Assembly (NCBI GenBank): GCA_031081675.1
Contig: JAVHLZ010000009.1
Coordinates: 1 to 64,000 of the forward strand
Origin: Armatimonadota bacterium
Lineage (GTDB): Bacteria > Sysuimicrobiota > Sysuimicrobiia > Sysuimicrobiales > Kaftiobacteriaceae
DNA: 64,000 nt
Direction: 5' to 3'
Under the pieces are notes generated by a model that made no database searches, had not been told where the DNA came from, and was given only the letters and a program-made list of their open reading frames with translations. Positions 9,618-21,914 of this stretch are shown one piece after another. The translations under genes were made by a program, and so were the position numbers. Numbering within the stretch: the first letter of the stretch is position 1; every line of letters starts with the position of its first letter.

Positions 9618-10679
9618 GTGGAGATTCGCGACCTGCTGGCCGTGGCCCGCGAGCGCCAGGCCTCGGACCTGCACATCAAGGTGGGCAACCACCCCATCCT
9701 CAGGGTGAACGGCCGCCTTCTGCCCCTGACCGACCTGCCGGTTCTGGACGCCGCCTCCGCCCGGGCCCTCGTCGAGGCCATGATGACCGACGAGCAGAAG
9801 GCGCACTTCCGCAAGCACCTGGAGCTGGACTTCGCCTACAGCCTGCCCGGGGTGTCCCGGTTCCGGGTGAACGTGTATCAACAGCGGGGATCCATCGGCG
9901 CGGCCGTCCGGGCCATCCCCACGGGCGTGCCCACCCTGGAGGACCTGGGGCTGCCGGAGGTGGTCCGCCGGCTGGCCGGCCTGCCCCGGGGGCTGGTCCT
10001 GGTGACCGGACCCACCGGCAGCGGCAAGTCCACCACCCTGGCGGCCATGATCCACCACATCAACCAGACCCGGGCCGTCCACATCGTCACCATCGAAGAC
10101 CCCATCGAGTACCTCCACAAGGACATCCGCAGCGTCATCAACCAGCGGGAGGTGGGCATGGACACCCACTCCTTCGCCAACGCCCTCCGCCACGTCCTGC
10201 GCCAGGACCCCGACGTGATCCTCATCGGCGAGATGCGGGACCTGGAGACCATTTCCACGGCCGTCACCGCCGCCGAGACCGGGCACCTGGTCCTGGCCAC
10301 CCTCCACACCCAGAGCGCCGCCCAGACCGTGGACCGGATCATCGACGTCTTCCCGCCCCACCAGCAGGCGCAGATCCGCACCCAGCTGTCGGTGGCCCTG
10401 GAGGGGGTGGTCTCCCAGGCGCTGGTGCCGCTGGCGTCCGGAGCCGGACGGGTGGCGGCCGTGGAGGTGATGGTGGCCACCGGGGCGATCCGCAACCTCA
10501 TCCGGGAGGGCAAGACCCACCAGATCCCCTCGGCCATCATGTCCGGCGCCCGCGACGGCATGCAGACCCTCAACCAGGCCCTGCGGGCGCTGGTGGAGCA
10601 GAAGAAGGTCGCCTACGGGGACGCCGTCAGCGCGTCGCCCCACGAGAAGGACCTCGCCCAGCTGCTGGGGCGGGTTTAG
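9618..10679 (+). CDS. pilT: Type IV pilus retraction ATPase PilT
   Basis: 353 aa hexameric cytoplasmic ATPase that depolymerises pili. It has an N-terminal PAS-like domain (DLLAVARERQASDLHIKVG), Walker A GPTGSGKSTT, the Asp box VTIEDPIEY, Walker B LIGEMRD, the His box TGHLVLATLHT and the PilT-specific C-terminal AIRNLIREGK. GTG 9618 is supported by GGAGGG 6 nt upstream. The C-terminal AIRNLIRE motif separates it from the two PilB paralogues elsewhere in the window. Confidence 0.95.
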   Translation: MEIRDLLAVARERQASDLHIKVGNHPILRVNGRLLPLTDLPVLDAASARALVEAMMTDEQKAHFRKHLELDFAYSLPGVSRFRVNVYQQRGSIGAAVRAIPTGVPTLEDLGLPEVVRRLAGLPRGLVLVTGPTGSGKSTTLAAMIHHINQTRAVHIVTIEDPIEYLHKDIRSVINQREVGMDTHSFANALRHVLRQDPDVILIGEMRDLETISTAVTAAETGHLVLATLHTQSAAQTVDRIIDVFPPHQQAQIRTQLSVALEGVVSQALVPLASGAGRVAAVEVMVATGAIRNLIREGKTHQIPSAIMSGARDGMQTLNQALRALVEQKKVAYGDAVSASPHEKDLAQLLGRV

Positions 10680-10776
10680 GATCTGCTCGACCTGCGCGGT
10701 CTGCCCGACCCACCCGATCTTCTATGCTCCGGTCGGATCGGGCAGATCCAGGAGATTGAGGAGATCGGGAAGATGG
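10680..10776. repeat. 9-bp-period intergenic repeat array A (inverted arms)
   Basis: The left arm reads as units like GACCTGCGC and GGTCTGCCC, the complement-oriented form. The right arm (about 10735-10775) has units GGGCAGATC, CAGGAGATT, GAGGAGATC and GGGAAGATG. Both fit the 9-bp consensus GNGNAGATY and face each other, so a long imperfect hairpin can form directly after the pilT stop. Confidence 0.7.
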
Positions 10777-10789
10777 AATCGCCATCCCT

Positions 10790-10838
10790 CGTCCCTCTTC
10801 CTTCTTCCTTCTTCCCTCTTCCTTCTTCCCTCTTCCCT
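10790..10838. repeat. Polypyrimidine tract of CCTTCTT/CCCTCTT units
   Basis: About 50 nt of tandem 7-8 nt pyrimidine units immediately before the tRNA-Lys promoter. Similar purine/pyrimidine tracts recur at 10951-11048, 58472-58507 and 61982-62030. Confidence 0.7.
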
Positions 10839-10845
10839 GTTTGTG

Positions 10846-10851
10846 TATAAT
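10846..10851 (+). promoter_or_regulatory. -10 box TATAAT of tRNA-Lys
   Basis: A perfect TATAAT ends 15 nt before the tRNA. The -35 position falls in the polypyrimidine tract (TTCTTC). Confidence 0.65.
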
Positions 10852-10866
10852 GTCTACCGGACCGGT

Positions 10867-10942
10867 GGGCCGGTAGCTCAACTGGTAGAGCAGCGGACTC
10901 TTAATCCGCGGGTTGAGGGTTCGAGTCCCCCCCGGCCCCCCA
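10867..10942 (+). tRNA. tRNA-Lys (anticodon CTT)
   Basis: 76-nt cloverleaf: acceptor GGGCCGG/CCGGCCC, D arm GCTC/GAGC, anticodon stem GCGGA/TCCGC with loop CTCTTAA (anticodon CTT), T loop TTCGAGT and encoded CCA. The T stem GAGGG/CCCCC has one A-C mismatch. Confidence 0.93.
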
Positions 10943-10953
10943 CGTGCGAGGAA

Positions 10954-11048
10954 AAGGGAAGAGGGAAAAGGGAAGGCGCGCGGGAAGGCACGGCGGGTTA
11001 CGCGGGGTGCATCCCCTTTTTTCCTTTTTCCCTTTTCCCTCTTCCCTT
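10954..11048. repeat. 19-bp perfect inverted repeat of GA-rich tract between two tRNAs
   Basis: The purine tract at 10954-10972 is exactly complementary to the pyrimidine tract at 11030-11048. It lies between tRNA-Lys and tRNA-Leu. The run of six Ts within the right half (about 11017-11022) makes a transcription stop or processing hairpin plausible. Confidence 0.7.
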
Positions 11049-11055
11049 GCCGCGT

Positions 11056-11143
11056 GCGGGCGTGGCGGAACCCGGCAGACGCGCAGGACTTAGGATCCTG
11101 CGGGGGTCACCCCGTGGGGGTTCAACTCCCTCCGCCCGCACCA
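11056..11143 (+). tRNA. tRNA-Leu (anticodon TAG)
   Basis: 88-nt class II tRNA: acceptor GCGGGCG/CGCCCGC, anticodon stem CAGGA/TCCTG with loop CTTAGGA (anticodon TAG), long variable arm CGGGGGTCACCCCGT, T loop TTCAACT, discriminator A and encoded CCA. Confidence 0.96.
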
Positions 11144-11186
11144 GGTCTCCCTGCCCGGGCGGCGGGGTGGGAAGGGATGGACGACG

Positions 11187-12440
11187 ATGAAGGTCGAGGT
11201 CCGCAGGGAGGCGCCGGCGCGGGCGGTCCTGGAGGTGGAGATCCCGCCCGAGGTGGTGTCCCGGGGCGTCGAGCGGGCGCTGCAGCGGGTGAACCAGCGG
11301 GTCGAGATCCCCGGGTTTCGTCGGGGACGGGCTCCCCGGTCGCTGCTGGTGCGCCACGTGGGGTGGGAGGCCATCTCCGACGAGGCGGTGAAGCTCCTGG
11401 TGCCCGACGCCTACGCCGAGGCGGTGCGCCAGTCGGGGCTGCGGCCGCTGGCTCAGCCCGAGATCCAGGTGGACGAGGTGGCGGAGGGCCGGCCCCTGCG
11501 CTTTGTGGCCACCGTGGACCTGGTGCCCGAGGTGGACCCGGGCGACTACCGGGGGATCCGCATCGACCCCGCCGATCCCCGGGTCACCGAGGCGGATGTG
11601 GACACGGCGGTGGAGGATCTGCGCGCGCGCCACGCGCGCCTGGAGAGCGTCCCCGGCCCCGCCGAGGGGGGAGACTACGTCCTCATCCGTACGGAGGAGG
11701 TCAGCGGCGCAGCGGAGCGCTGGCTGCCGGGCAAGGAGTACCTGGTGGAGATCGGCAGCGGGGTGTACCCGGCCGCGCTGGAATCGGCCCTCACCGGCGT
11801 CCGGGCCGGGGACCGCCGGAGCGTGACCCTGGAGGGCGGAGCGCAGGTCACGGTCCAGGTGGTGGACGTCCGGCGCCGCCGGCTGCCGGAGCCGACCGAC
11901 GACTTCGCGCGCCTGGCGGCCGGGGTGGAGACGATGGAGCAGCTGCGGGCGCGCCTGCGGGAGCGCCTGGAGGCGGAGGCCCGGGAGCGGGCGCGGCGGG
12001 AGGACGAGCAGCGGACGCTGGATGCGCTGCTCGCCCGCGCCCGGGTGGAGCTGCCGGCGCGCCTGGTGGATCACGAGGTGGACCACCTGGTGGAGGACCT
12101 GACCGAATCGCTGGCGCGCCGCGGCCTGACCCTGGAGCGGTACCTCCAGGTGCAGGAGATGACGGAGGCGCGCCTGCGCGAGGACCTGCGCCCGGTGGCC
12201 GAGAAGCGGCTGCGGACGCGGCTGGTGTTGGACGAAGTGGCGCGGGCGGAAGGACTGGATCCCGCGCAGGAGGAGATCGATCACGAAGTAGAGAACGTTG
12301 CCCGCGACCTGCGCCAGGACCCGCTGCAGGTGCGCCAGTGGCTGGAGCGGTCGGGGCGGCTGGAGGGCATGCGGGCTGCCTTGCGCCGGCAGAAGGCGCT
12401 GGCCTTCCTGGTGGCCGTCGCCCGCGGTGAGACGACATGA
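11187..12440 (+). CDS. tig: Trigger factor
   Basis: 417 aa ribosome-associated chaperone that receives nascent chains at the exit tunnel. The ribosome-binding signature GFRRGRAP is at about residues 43-50. A compact FKBP-like middle domain (about 150-235) and a long Glu/Arg-rich helical C-terminal domain follow. It shares a 4-nt ATGA overlap with clpP, so the two are probably co-translated, and clpX and lon follow in the same direction. This forms a folding and proteolysis block. Confidence 0.95.
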   Translation: MKVEVRREAPARAVLEVEIPPEVVSRGVERALQRVNQRVEIPGFRRGRAPRSLLVRHVGWEAISDEAVKLLVPDAYAEAVRQSGLRPLAQPEIQVDEVAEGRPLRFVATVDLVPEVDPGDYRGIRIDPADPRVTEADVDTAVEDLRARHARLESVPGPAEGGDYVLIRTEEVSGAAERWLPGKEYLVEIGSGVYPAALESALTGVRAGDRRSVTLEGGAQVTVQVVDVRRRRLPEPTDDFARLAAGVETMEQLRARLRERLEAEARERARREDEQRTLDALLARARVELPARLVDHEVDHLVEDLTESLARRGLTLERYLQVQEMTEARLREDLRPVAEKRLRTRLVLDEVARAEGLDPAQEEIDHEVENVARDLRQDPLQVRQWLERSGRLEGMRAALRRQKALAFLVAVARGETT

Positions 12441-13048
12441 CGCTGGTACCCATTGTGGTGGAGCAGACGGCCCGGGGCGAGCGGGCCTACGACATTTACT
12501 CGCGGCTGTTGAAGGACCGGATCGTCTTCGTGGGGGGGCCCATCGACGACGATGTGGCCAACCTGGTGATCGCCCAGCTCCTGTTCCTGGAAGGGGAGGA
12601 TCCGGAGAAGGACATCTACCTGTACATCAACAGCCCCGGGGGTGTCCTGCAGGCGGGGCTGGCCATCTACGACACCATGCAGTACATCCGGCCCGACGTG
12701 GCCACCATCTGCGTGGGTCTGGCGGCCAGCGTGGCGGCCGTCATCCTGGCCGGCGGCGCCAAGGGGAAGCGGTCGGCCCTGCCGTACTCCCAGGTCCTCA
12801 TCCACCAGCCCTGGGGTGGAGCCCAGGGGACGACGGCCGATATTGATATTCAGGCCAAGCAGTTTCTCAAGCTGCGGGCCCTGGTGAACGAGATCCTGGC
12901 CAAGCACACCGGCCAGCCGGTGGAGCGCATCGAGAGGGACACCGACCGGGACTTCTGGATGGACGCCCAGGCGGCCAAGGAGTACGGGCTGATCGACGAG
13001 GTCATCCGGTACCGGGAGAAGGTGTCCGCCGCTCCCCGGGACCGATAG
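12437..13048 (+). CDS. clpP: ATP-dependent Clp protease proteolytic subunit
   Basis: 203 aa serine peptidase that forms a 14-mer chamber with ClpX. The catalytic triad is Ser98 (GLAASVAA), His123 (LIHQP) and Asp172 (DTDRDF), numbered exactly as in Bacillus subtilis ClpP. The usual GMAASMGA around the serine reads GLAASVAA here, a conservative change. The ATG overlaps the tig stop. The maturation pro-segment is short, as in Firmicutes. Confidence 0.96.
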   Translation: MTLVPIVVEQTARGERAYDIYSRLLKDRIVFVGGPIDDDVANLVIAQLLFLEGEDPEKDIYLYINSPGGVLQAGLAIYDTMQYIRPDVATICVGLAASVAAVILAGGAKGKRSALPYSQVLIHQPWGGAQGTTADIDIQAKQFLKLRALVNEILAKHTGQPVERIERDTDRDFWMDAQAAKEYGLIDEVIRYREKVSAAPRDR

Positions 13049-13076
13049 GGAGTCTGGCCGGGGACTGCCGCGACGA

Positions 13077-13103
13077 CGCCCCGGGGTTCCCCCGGACGGG
13101 GCG
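13077..13103 (+). terminator. Possible hairpin after clpP
   Basis: CGCCCC (13077-13082) pairs with GGGGCG (13098-13103), with GGGG/CCCC pairing inside. There is no U tract, so it may be an RNA-processing or partial-termination hairpin between clpP and clpX. The rest of the 180-bp gap shows nothing further. Confidence 0.3.
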
Positions 13104-13228
13104 CGCCCGCGGGGGCGGGTGAGGAGGATGGCGGTGAGGCGGGAGGGGAGTCTCCCCCAGTGCGGGCAGCCAGGCGGGGAGTGCCGGTGCGCCTCCGGTA
13201 CGGTCCGCGGTGAAGGGCGGCCACGTCC

Positions 13229-14506
13229 ATGACGCGAGATCGCTTCCGCTTCGGGGACGGGGAGCGGCTCAAGTGTTCCTTCTGCGGCAAGTCCCAGGAC
13301 CAGGTCCGCAAGCTGGTGGCCGGCCCGGGGGTCTACATCTGCGACGAGTGCATCGAGCTGTGCAACGAGATCATCGAGGAGGAGCTGTACGGGGAGACCG
13401 ACACCCCCGCCGCCCCGCGGCAGACGCCCAAGCCCAAGGAAATCTACGACACCCTCTGCCAGTACGTGGTGGGCCAGGACCGGGCCAAGAAGGCCCTGGC
13501 GGTGGCCGTGTACAACCACTTCAAGCGCATCGGGACCCGCCGGTCCAGCGACGTGGAGCTGCAGAAGTCCAACATCCTGCTCATCGGCCCCACCGGATGC
13601 GGCAAGACGCTGCTGGCCCAGACCCTGGCCAAGATCCTGGACGTGCCCTTCGCCATCGCCGACGCCACGTCCCTGACCGAGGCCGGCTACGTGGGCGAGG
13701 ATGTGGAGAACATCCTCCTGCGCCTGATCCAGGCCGCCGACTTCGACGTCAAGAAGGCCGAGCGGGGGATCATCTACATCGACGAAACCGACAAGATCGC
13801 CCGCAAGTCTGAGAACCCCAGCATCACCCGGGACGTCTCCGGCGAAGGGGTGCAGCAGGCCCTGCTGAAGATCCTGGAGGGCACCGTGGCCAACGTGCCG
13901 CCCCAGGGCGGCCGCAAGCACCCGCACCAGGAGTTCATCCAGATCGACACCACCAACATCCTGTTCATCTGCGGGGGGGCGTTCGAGGGCCTGGACCGCA
14001 TCATCGAGTCCCGCCTGCGCCAGACCACCATCGGGTTCGGCGCCCACATCGAGCCCCGGACCAAACGGTCCCTGGCCGAGATCTTGTCCCACGTGATGCC
14101 GCAGGACCTGCTGCGGTATGGCATGATCCCCGAGTTCATCGGCCGGCTGCCCATCATCGTGCCCCTGGACCCGCTGGACGAGGCGGACCTGGTGCGCATC
14201 CTGGTGGAGCCCCGCAACGCCCTGGTGCGCCAGTACCAGAAGATCCTGGAGATGGACGGGGTGGAGCTGGTGTTCACCGACGACGCCCTGCGGGCCATCG
14301 CCCGAGAGGCCCTCGCCCGCAACACCGGCGCCCGGGGGCTGCGCACCATCATCGAAGACATCATGCTGAACATCATGTACGAGATCCCCTCCCGTCCCGA
14401 CGTGAAGCGCTGCGTCGTCACCGAGGACGCGGTGCTGCGCCGCACCGAACCCCTGCTGCTGACCGCCTCCGACCTCAAGCGGGCGGCCAAGGACCGGCCC
14501 GCCTGA
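13229..14506 (+). CDS. clpX: ATP-dependent Clp protease ATP-binding subunit ClpX
   Basis: 425 aa AAA+ unfoldase. It has an N-terminal zinc domain with four cysteines (CSFC and CDECIELC), Walker [11 protein letters not shown], pore loop GYVG, RKH loop [10 protein letters not shown] and the ClpP-docking region. Walker B reads YIDETDKI, whereas almost all ClpX have DEIDKI; the codon is ACC. The hydrolytic Glu is retained. It follows clpP by 180 bp. Confidence 0.97.
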   Translation: MTRDRFRFGDGERLKCSFCGKSQDQVRKLVAGPGVYICDECIELCNEIIEEELYGETDTPAAPRQTPKPKEIYDTLCQYVVGQDRAKKALAVAVYNHFKRIGTRRSSDVELQKSNILLIGPTGCGKTLLAQTLAKILDVPFAIADATSLTEAGYVGEDVENILLRLIQAADFDVKKAERGIIYIDETDKIARKSENPSITRDVSGEGVQQALLKILEGTVANVPPQGGRKHPHQEFIQIDTTNILFICGGAFEGLDRIIESRLRQTTIGFGAHIEPRTKRSLAEILSHVMPQDLLRYGMIPEFIGRLPIIVPLDPLDEADLVRILVEPRNALVRQYQKILEMDGVELVFTDDALRAIAREALARNTGARGLRTIIEDIMLNIMYEIPSRPDVKRCVVTEDAVLRRTEPLLLTASDLKRAAKDRPA

Positions 14507-14537
14507 CCGCGCCGGGAGACGGGGACCCGGGCCGGCG

Positions 14538-14546
14538 TGGTACAAT
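14538..14546 (+). promoter_or_regulatory. Extended -10 promoter of lon
   Basis: TGG-TACAAT forms an extended -10 (TG at 14538-14539, hexamer 14541-14546). It lacks a good -35, as expected for extended -10 promoters, and gives a leader of about 125 nt before lon. Confidence 0.6.
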
Positions 14547-14582
14547 AGCACGTGGGCGGGCGCCCGCGCCCGCCTGCGGGGT

Positions 14583-14608
14583 TGCGGGGGGATCTCGGTC
14601 CCCCCGCA
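14583..14608 (+). promoter_or_regulatory. Stable hairpin in the lon leader
   Basis: Perfect 10-bp stem TGCGGGGGGA/TCCCCCCGCA with a 6-nt loop, followed by CCGTTTGTGG. It lies between the lon promoter and start codon and could attenuate or stabilise the message. Confidence 0.45.
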
Positions 14609-14677
14609 CCGTTTGTGGAGCGGCGGGAACGGTATCGTCCCCGCGGACGTCCTGAGGCCCCGCCTGAAGGAGGAGAC

Positions 14678-17092
14678 ATGGCCGAGCGCGCTGAGATGCC
14701 CGTTCGTGAGGTTCTGCCCCTGCTGCCGCTGAAGGGCACGGTGATCATGCCCCGCCAGGTGGCCCCCCTGGGGGTGGGGCGGCCCAAGTCCCTGCGGGCC
14801 CTGGAGGCGGCCCTGGCCGCCGACCGCACCATCCTGCTGGCGGCCCAGAAGCAGGAGGACCTGGACGACCCCACCCCGGCGGACATCTACACGGTGGGGA
14901 CCGTCTGCCGCATCCTGCAGGTGGCCCGGCAGCCCGACGGGGTCCTGCAGGCGGTGGTGGAGGGGGTCGTGCGGGCCGAGGTGCGGGCGGTGGAGCGCAC
15001 CGACCCCTACTTCGAGGTGCGGGTGGCCCTGCGGCCCGATGCGGTGGAACGGACCCTGGAGGTGGAGGCCCTGGTCCGGGGCGTGCTGTCCCAGTTCGAG
15101 CGGTTTGCGCGCCTCAGCCGGGCGGTCCCGCCCGAGCAGTACACCGCCGTCATGCAGGCCGACGAGCCGGGGGTGCTGGCCGACCTGGTGGCTCCCCACC
15201 TGCCCATCAAGCTGGAGGAGCGCCAGCGGCTGCTGGAGGCCCCGCCCCGGGATCGGCTGGACCTGTTGAGCCAGATCCTCTCCCGGGAGATCAGCATCCT
15301 GGAGCTGGAGCGCAAGATCCAGAACCGGGTGCGCAAGCAGATGGAGAAGAGCCAGCGGGAGTACTTCCTCAAGGAGCAGATGAAGGCCATCCAGCAGGAG
15401 CTGGGCGAGATCGACGAGCGCGCCAGCGAGGTGGCCGAGTACCGGAAGAAGATCGAGGCCGCCCATCTGCCCGACCACGTGCGGGAGAAGGCCCTGGAAG
15501 AGCTGGCCCGGCTGGAGAAGATGCCGCCCATGGTGGCCGAGGCGGTGGTGGTGCGCACCTACCTGGACTGGCTGCTGGCCATCCCCTGGTCGGTGCGCAC
15601 CGAGGACCGGCTGGACATCGCCGAGGCCCGCCGCATCCTCGACGAAGACCACTACGGCCTGGAGAAGGCCAAGGAGCGGGTGATCGAGTACCTGGCGGTG
15701 CGCAAGCTGGCCCCCACCAGCAAGGGCCCCATCCTGTGCTTCATCGGGCCGCCGGGCGTCGGCAAGACCTCCCTGGGGCGCTCCATCGCCCGGGCCCTGG
15801 GGCGCAAGTTTGTCCGGGTGAGCCTGGGCGGCGTGCGGGACGAGGCGGAAATCCGCGGCCACCGCCGCACCTACGTGGGGGCGCTGCCCGGCCGCATCGT
15901 GCAGGGCCTGAAGACCGCCGGCAGCAAGAACCCGGTGTTCATGCTGGATGAGATCGACAAGCTGGGGGTGGACTGGCGGGGCGACCCCTCGTCGGCGCTG
16001 CTGGAGGCCCTGGACCCGGAGCAGAACCACAGCTTCAGCGACCACTACCTGGAGCTGCCCCTGGACCTGTCCGAGGTGATGTTCATCTGCACCGGCAACA
16101 TCCTGGACACCATCCCGCCGGCGCTGCGGGACCGGCTGGAGGTGATCCGCTTCCCGGGCTACATCGAGGAGGAGAAGCTGAAGATCGCCACCCAGTTCCT
16201 GGTGCCCAAGCAGCTCCGGGAGAACGGCCTGCGGCCCGAGCAGGTGACCCTCTCGGAGGACGCCCTGCGCCGGATCATCCGCGAGTACACCCGGGAGGCG
16301 GGGGTGCGCAACCTGGAGCGGGAGATCGCCACCATCTTCCGCAAGGTGGCCACCGAGGTGGCCACCGGCCGCGCCACCCGGGTGAAGGTGACCCCGGCCC
16401 GCCTGCACCGCTTCCTGGGCCCGCCCCGGTTCCGGTACGGGGTGGCCGAGCAGTCCGACGAGGTGGGTGCGGCCACGGGGCTCATCTACAGCGAGATGGG
16501 CGGCGACGTGGTGACCGTGGAGGCCACCCTGATGCGGGGCGAGGGCAAGCTCATCCTCACGGGCCAGCTGGGCGACGTCCTGAAGGAGTCCGGCCAGGCG
16601 GCCGTGTCCTACGTGCGCTCCCGCTCCCGCCGGCTGGGGGTGGATGAGGAGTGGTACAGCAAGTACGACGTGCACATCCACATCCCGGCGGGCGCCGTGC
16701 CCAAGGACGGCCCGTCGGCGGGCATCACCCTCGCCACGGCCCTGGCGTCGGCGGTCACCGGCCGCCCGGTGCGCAAGGACGTGGCCATGACCGGGGAGAT
16801 CACCCTGCGGGGTAAGGTGCTCCCCATCGGGGGGGTGAAGGAGAAGGTCCTGGCGGCCCACCGGGCCGGCATCAAGACCGTCATCCTGCCCAAGGAGAAC
16901 GAGAAGGACCTGGAGGAGATCCCGCTCCACGTCCGCCAGCGGCTGCGGTTCGTGTTCGTGGACCACGTGGATCAGGTCCTGGCCGAGGCCCTGCTGCCGG
17001 CGCCCGCGCCGGGAGCCCGGGACCTGGTGCCGCCGCCGGCGGTGGAGCCCCTCCGGCCGACCCCCCAGCCCACCCAGCAGATGCTGTCCTGA
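14678..17092 (+). CDS. lon: ATP-dependent protease Lon (LonA)
   Basis: 804 aa. It has an N-terminal LON substrate-binding domain ([19 protein letters not shown]), a coiled-coil region, the AAA+ module (Walker [13 protein letters not shown], Walker [10 protein letters not shown]) and a C-terminal protease domain with the Ser-Lys dyad in KDGPSAGIT and [10 protein letters not shown]. It degrades damaged and regulatory proteins. ATG 14678 is preceded by AAGGAGGAG; the open frame further upstream spans the promoter. No membrane segment is present, so it is LonA, not LonB. Confidence 0.97.
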   Translation: MAERAEMPVREVLPLLPLKGTVIMPRQVAPLGVGRPKSLRALEAALAADRTILLAAQKQEDLDDPTPADIYTVGTVCRILQVARQPDGVLQAVVEGVVRAEVRAVERTDPYFEVRVALRPDAVERTLEVEALVRGVLSQFERFARLSRAVPPEQYTAVMQADEPGVLADLVAPHLPIKLEERQRLLEAPPRDRLDLLSQILSREISILELERKIQNRVRKQMEKSQREYFLKEQMKAIQQELGEIDERASEVAEYRKKIEAAHLPDHVREKALEELARLEKMPPMVAEAVVVRTYLDWLLAIPWSVRTEDRLDIAEARRILDEDHYGLEKAKERVIEYLAVRKLAPTSKGPILCFIGPPGVGKTSLGRSIARALGRKFVRVSLGGVRDEAEIRGHRRTYVGALPGRIVQGLKTAGSKNPVFMLDEIDKLGVDWRGDPSSALLEALDPEQNHSFSDHYLELPLDLSEVMFICTGNILDTIPPALRDRLEVIRFPGYIEEEKLKIATQFLVPKQLRENGLRPEQVTLSEDALRRIIREYTREAGVRNLEREIATIFRKVATEVATGRATRVKVTPARLHRFLGPPRFRYGVAEQSDEVGAATGLIYSEMGGDVVTVEATLMRGEGKLILTGQLGDVLKESGQAAVSYVRSRSRRLGVDEEWYSKYDVHIHIPAGAVPKDGPSAGITLATALASAVTGRPVRKDVAMTGEITLRGKVLPIGGVKEKVLAAHRAGIKTVILPKENEKDLEEIPLHVRQRLRFVFVDHVDQVLAEALLPAPAPGARDLVPPPAVEPLRPTPQPTQQMLS

Positions 17093-17097
17093 CACCC

Positions 17098-17174
17098 CAT
17101 CTTCGCGATCCCCCGATCTTCCCAATCCTCCGGATTGGGGAGATTGGGTAGATTGCGTAGATCGCGCAGATGGC
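17098..17174. repeat. 9-bp-period intergenic repeat array B (inverted arms)
   Basis: The left arm (about 17099-17129) is antiparallel to the right arm (17132-17172), whose units GGGGAGATT, GGGTAGATT, GCGTAGATC and GCGCAGATG repeat every 9 bp. The arms are separated by 2-3 nt, so an extended hairpin forms right after the lon stop, where it may act as a terminator. Confidence 0.75.
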
Positions 17175-17223
17175 GTGGGTCCCCCGGCGTGGCACGCCGC
17201 TTGCTCCAGAAGGCGGGTGTCCC

Positions 17224-18948
17224 ATGGCTACGGCGCGGGCGTATCCATCCAGGACCACCAAGCGGCTGGGCGAGCTGTTGCTGGACGCCGGCGTGATCAC
17301 CCCGGACCAGCTGGCCGAGGCCCTGGAGGAACAGAAGCGCACCGGCAAACGGCTGGCCCAGATCTTCATCGACCGGGGGCTGCTGGCCAAGGGCGAGGCC
17401 GGCCGCTGGCTGGCCCTGCAGCAGGGTTATGAGTATGTGAACCTCACGGCGGAGCCCATCGACGTCCGCATCGCCCGGCTGCTGCCCGAACCGTTCATCC
17501 GCCGCCTGATGGCCCTGCCCATCCGCCAGGAGGGCAACGAGCTGGTGGTGGCGATGGCCGATCCGTCGGACATCCTCGCCATCGACGAGATCGCCCGCGC
17601 CACCGGCCTGCGGGTGCAGCCCGTGTTCACCACCGAGAGCGATCTGGAGTGGGCGCTGGGGCAGCTCTTCGACGACGTGGCGGGCAAAATCAGCAAGGCC
17701 GCCAGCCTGGTGGACACCATCGAGTTCGGCGACTCGCGCAACGGCGAGGGCCCCGAGGAGGGGGTCGTGGTCCTGGGGAACGAGTCCTCGCCCCCCGTCA
17801 TCCAGATGGTGGACTCGATCCTGCAGGCCGCCATCACCTCCCGGACCACCGACATCCACCTGGAACCGCAGCTGCACCAGGCGCGGGTCCGATTCCGCAT
17901 CGACGGCATGCTGTACGACAAGGCCACCATCCCCCGGCTGCTGTACGCCGCGGTGGTGAGCCGCATCAAGGTCCTGGCGGCGCTGGACATCGCCGAGCAC
18001 AACAAACCCCAGGACGGCCGCATCACCATGCGCCTGCGGGACCGGGAGTACGACGTGCGGGTGGGCATCACCAGCACGGCCTTCGGCGAGCGGGTGGTGA
18101 TGCGGCTGCTGGACAAGAGCAACGTGATGCTGGGGCTGGACCGGCTGGGCATCCCGCCCGAGCAGGAGGAGCTGATCCACAACATCATCCGCAAGCCCCA
18201 CGGCATGGTCCTGGTCACCGGGCCCACCGGCAGCGGCAAGACCACCACCCTGTACTCCTGCCTGCACGCCATCAACGACCCCTCCCGCAACATCATCACC
18301 ATCGAGGACCCCATCGAGTACTACCTGGAGGGGATCTCCCAGATTCCGGTGCGGCCCCGGGCCGGGGTGACCTTCGCCACGGGCCTGCGCAGCATTCTCC
18401 GCCAGGACCCCGACGTGGTCATGGTGGGAGAGATCCGCGACGCCGAGACGGCCAAGATCTCGGTCCACGCAGCCCTCACCGGCCACCTGGTCTTCAGCAC
18501 CCTGCACACCAACGACGCCGCCGGGTCGGTGGTGCGGCTGGTGGACATGGGCATCGAGCCCTACTTCATCACCTCCTGCCTGATCGCCACCATCGGCCAG
18601 CGCCTGATGCGGCGCCTGTGCCCCGCCTGCAAGCAGCCCTACCCCGTCACCCCCGGCCTGGTCACCGAGCTGGGCCTGCCCGGGGATGCCGCCGTCACCC
18701 TGTACCGCCCGGTGGGATGCCCCGAGTGCGACCACACCGGGTACCGGGGGCGCTTCTGCGTCATGGAGATCTTCCGGATGACCGACGCCATCCGGGACCT
18801 GGTCCTGGCCCGCAAACCCGCCAGCGCGCTGCGGGACGCCGCCGTGGCGGGGGGCATGACCACCATCCAGGAAGCCGCCCGCGCGCGGGTTGTGGACGGC
18901 ACCACCAGCGTGGAAGAACTGCGCCGGGTCATCTACGTCGACGAGTAG
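17224..18948 (+). CDS. pilB: Type IV pilus assembly ATPase PilB (first copy)
   Basis: 574 aa GspE/PilB-family motor that powers pilin polymerisation. It has an N-terminal MshEN domain (RLGELLLDAGVITPDQL), Walker A GPTGSGKTTT, Asp box TIEDPIEY, Walker B MVGEIRD, His box TGHLVFSTLHTND and a zinc motif CPAC...CPEC that PilT lacks. It is separated from the main pilus cluster and sits before valS. About 7 kb downstream is a second paralogue; which one serves the pilus cannot be told from sequence. Confidence 0.92.
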   Translation: MATARAYPSRTTKRLGELLLDAGVITPDQLAEALEEQKRTGKRLAQIFIDRGLLAKGEAGRWLALQQGYEYVNLTAEPIDVRIARLLPEPFIRRLMALPIRQEGNELVVAMADPSDILAIDEIARATGLRVQPVFTTESDLEWALGQLFDDVAGKISKAASLVDTIEFGDSRNGEGPEEGVVVLGNESSPPVIQMVDSILQAAITSRTTDIHLEPQLHQARVRFRIDGMLYDKATIPRLLYAAVVSRIKVLAALDIAEHNKPQDGRITMRLRDREYDVRVGITSTAFGERVVMRLLDKSNVMLGLDRLGIPPEQEELIHNIIRKPHGMVLVTGPTGSGKTTTLYSCLHAINDPSRNIITIEDPIEYYLEGISQIPVRPRAGVTFATGLRSILRQDPDVVMVGEIRDAETAKISVHAALTGHLVFSTLHTNDAAGSVVRLVDMGIEPYFITSCLIATIGQRLMRRLCPACKQPYPVTPGLVTELGLPGDAAVTLYRPVGCPECDHTGYRGRFCVMEIFRMTDAIRDLVLARKPASALRDAAVAGGMTTIQEAARARVVDGTTSVEELRRVIYVDE

Positions 18949-18956
18949 CCCGGCTG

Positions 18957-18965
18957 TGGTATAAT
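18957..18965 (+). promoter_or_regulatory. Extended -10 promoter of the valS T-box leader
   Basis: TGG-TATAAT (hexamer 18960-18965), starting 9 nt after the pilB stop. The -35 overlaps the end of pilB. Confidence 0.7.
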
Positions 18966-18970
18966 ACCCG

Positions 18971-19215
18971 GCAAGCGACGGGGAGGAGTACCCGCGCGGC
19001 CCTCCCAGAGAGGGGCGCCCACGGCTGGCAGGCGCCCTGTGTCGGCCCGCGGGGAAGGTCGCCCCGGACGGCGACCGCGATCGAGCAGCCTGACGGCCTG
19101 CCAGAGCGGTCCGGGGTGCGCCCGTGATCGCGCTCCAAGAGCCGCACCGTCCGGGTGCGGAAGACAGGTGGTACCGCGGGGCCCGCGCCCCGTCCTGAGC
19201 GGACGGGGCGCTTGT
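18971..19215 (+). promoter_or_regulatory. T-box riboswitch controlling valS
   Basis: The conserved T-box GGTGGTACCGCGG lies at 19167-19179. Directly after it is an intrinsic terminator, a perfect 11-bp stem (19185-19195 with 19201-19211) followed by TTGTCATT. Upstream is a Stem I-like region with AGAGAGG and, on its 3' side, TGTGTCGG, where GTC would be a valine specifier codon. Uncharged tRNA-Val should pair with the specifier and T-box and prevent termination. Confidence 0.9.
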
Positions 19216-19238
19216 CATTCACGCCCGGGGAGGATGCC

Positions 19239-21908
<2,670 letters not shown>

Positions 21909-21914
21909 GGCGCT

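Noticed and set aside
10680-10776. Possible CRISPR array
   Set aside because: The repeat period is 9 bp with no unique spacers and no cas genes; it is better described as a tandem/inverted intergenic repeat.
12281-17125. 1614-codon open frame on the minus strand across clpP-clpX-lon
   Set aside because: It is the high-GC antisense shadow of three well-identified genes and has no domain pattern.
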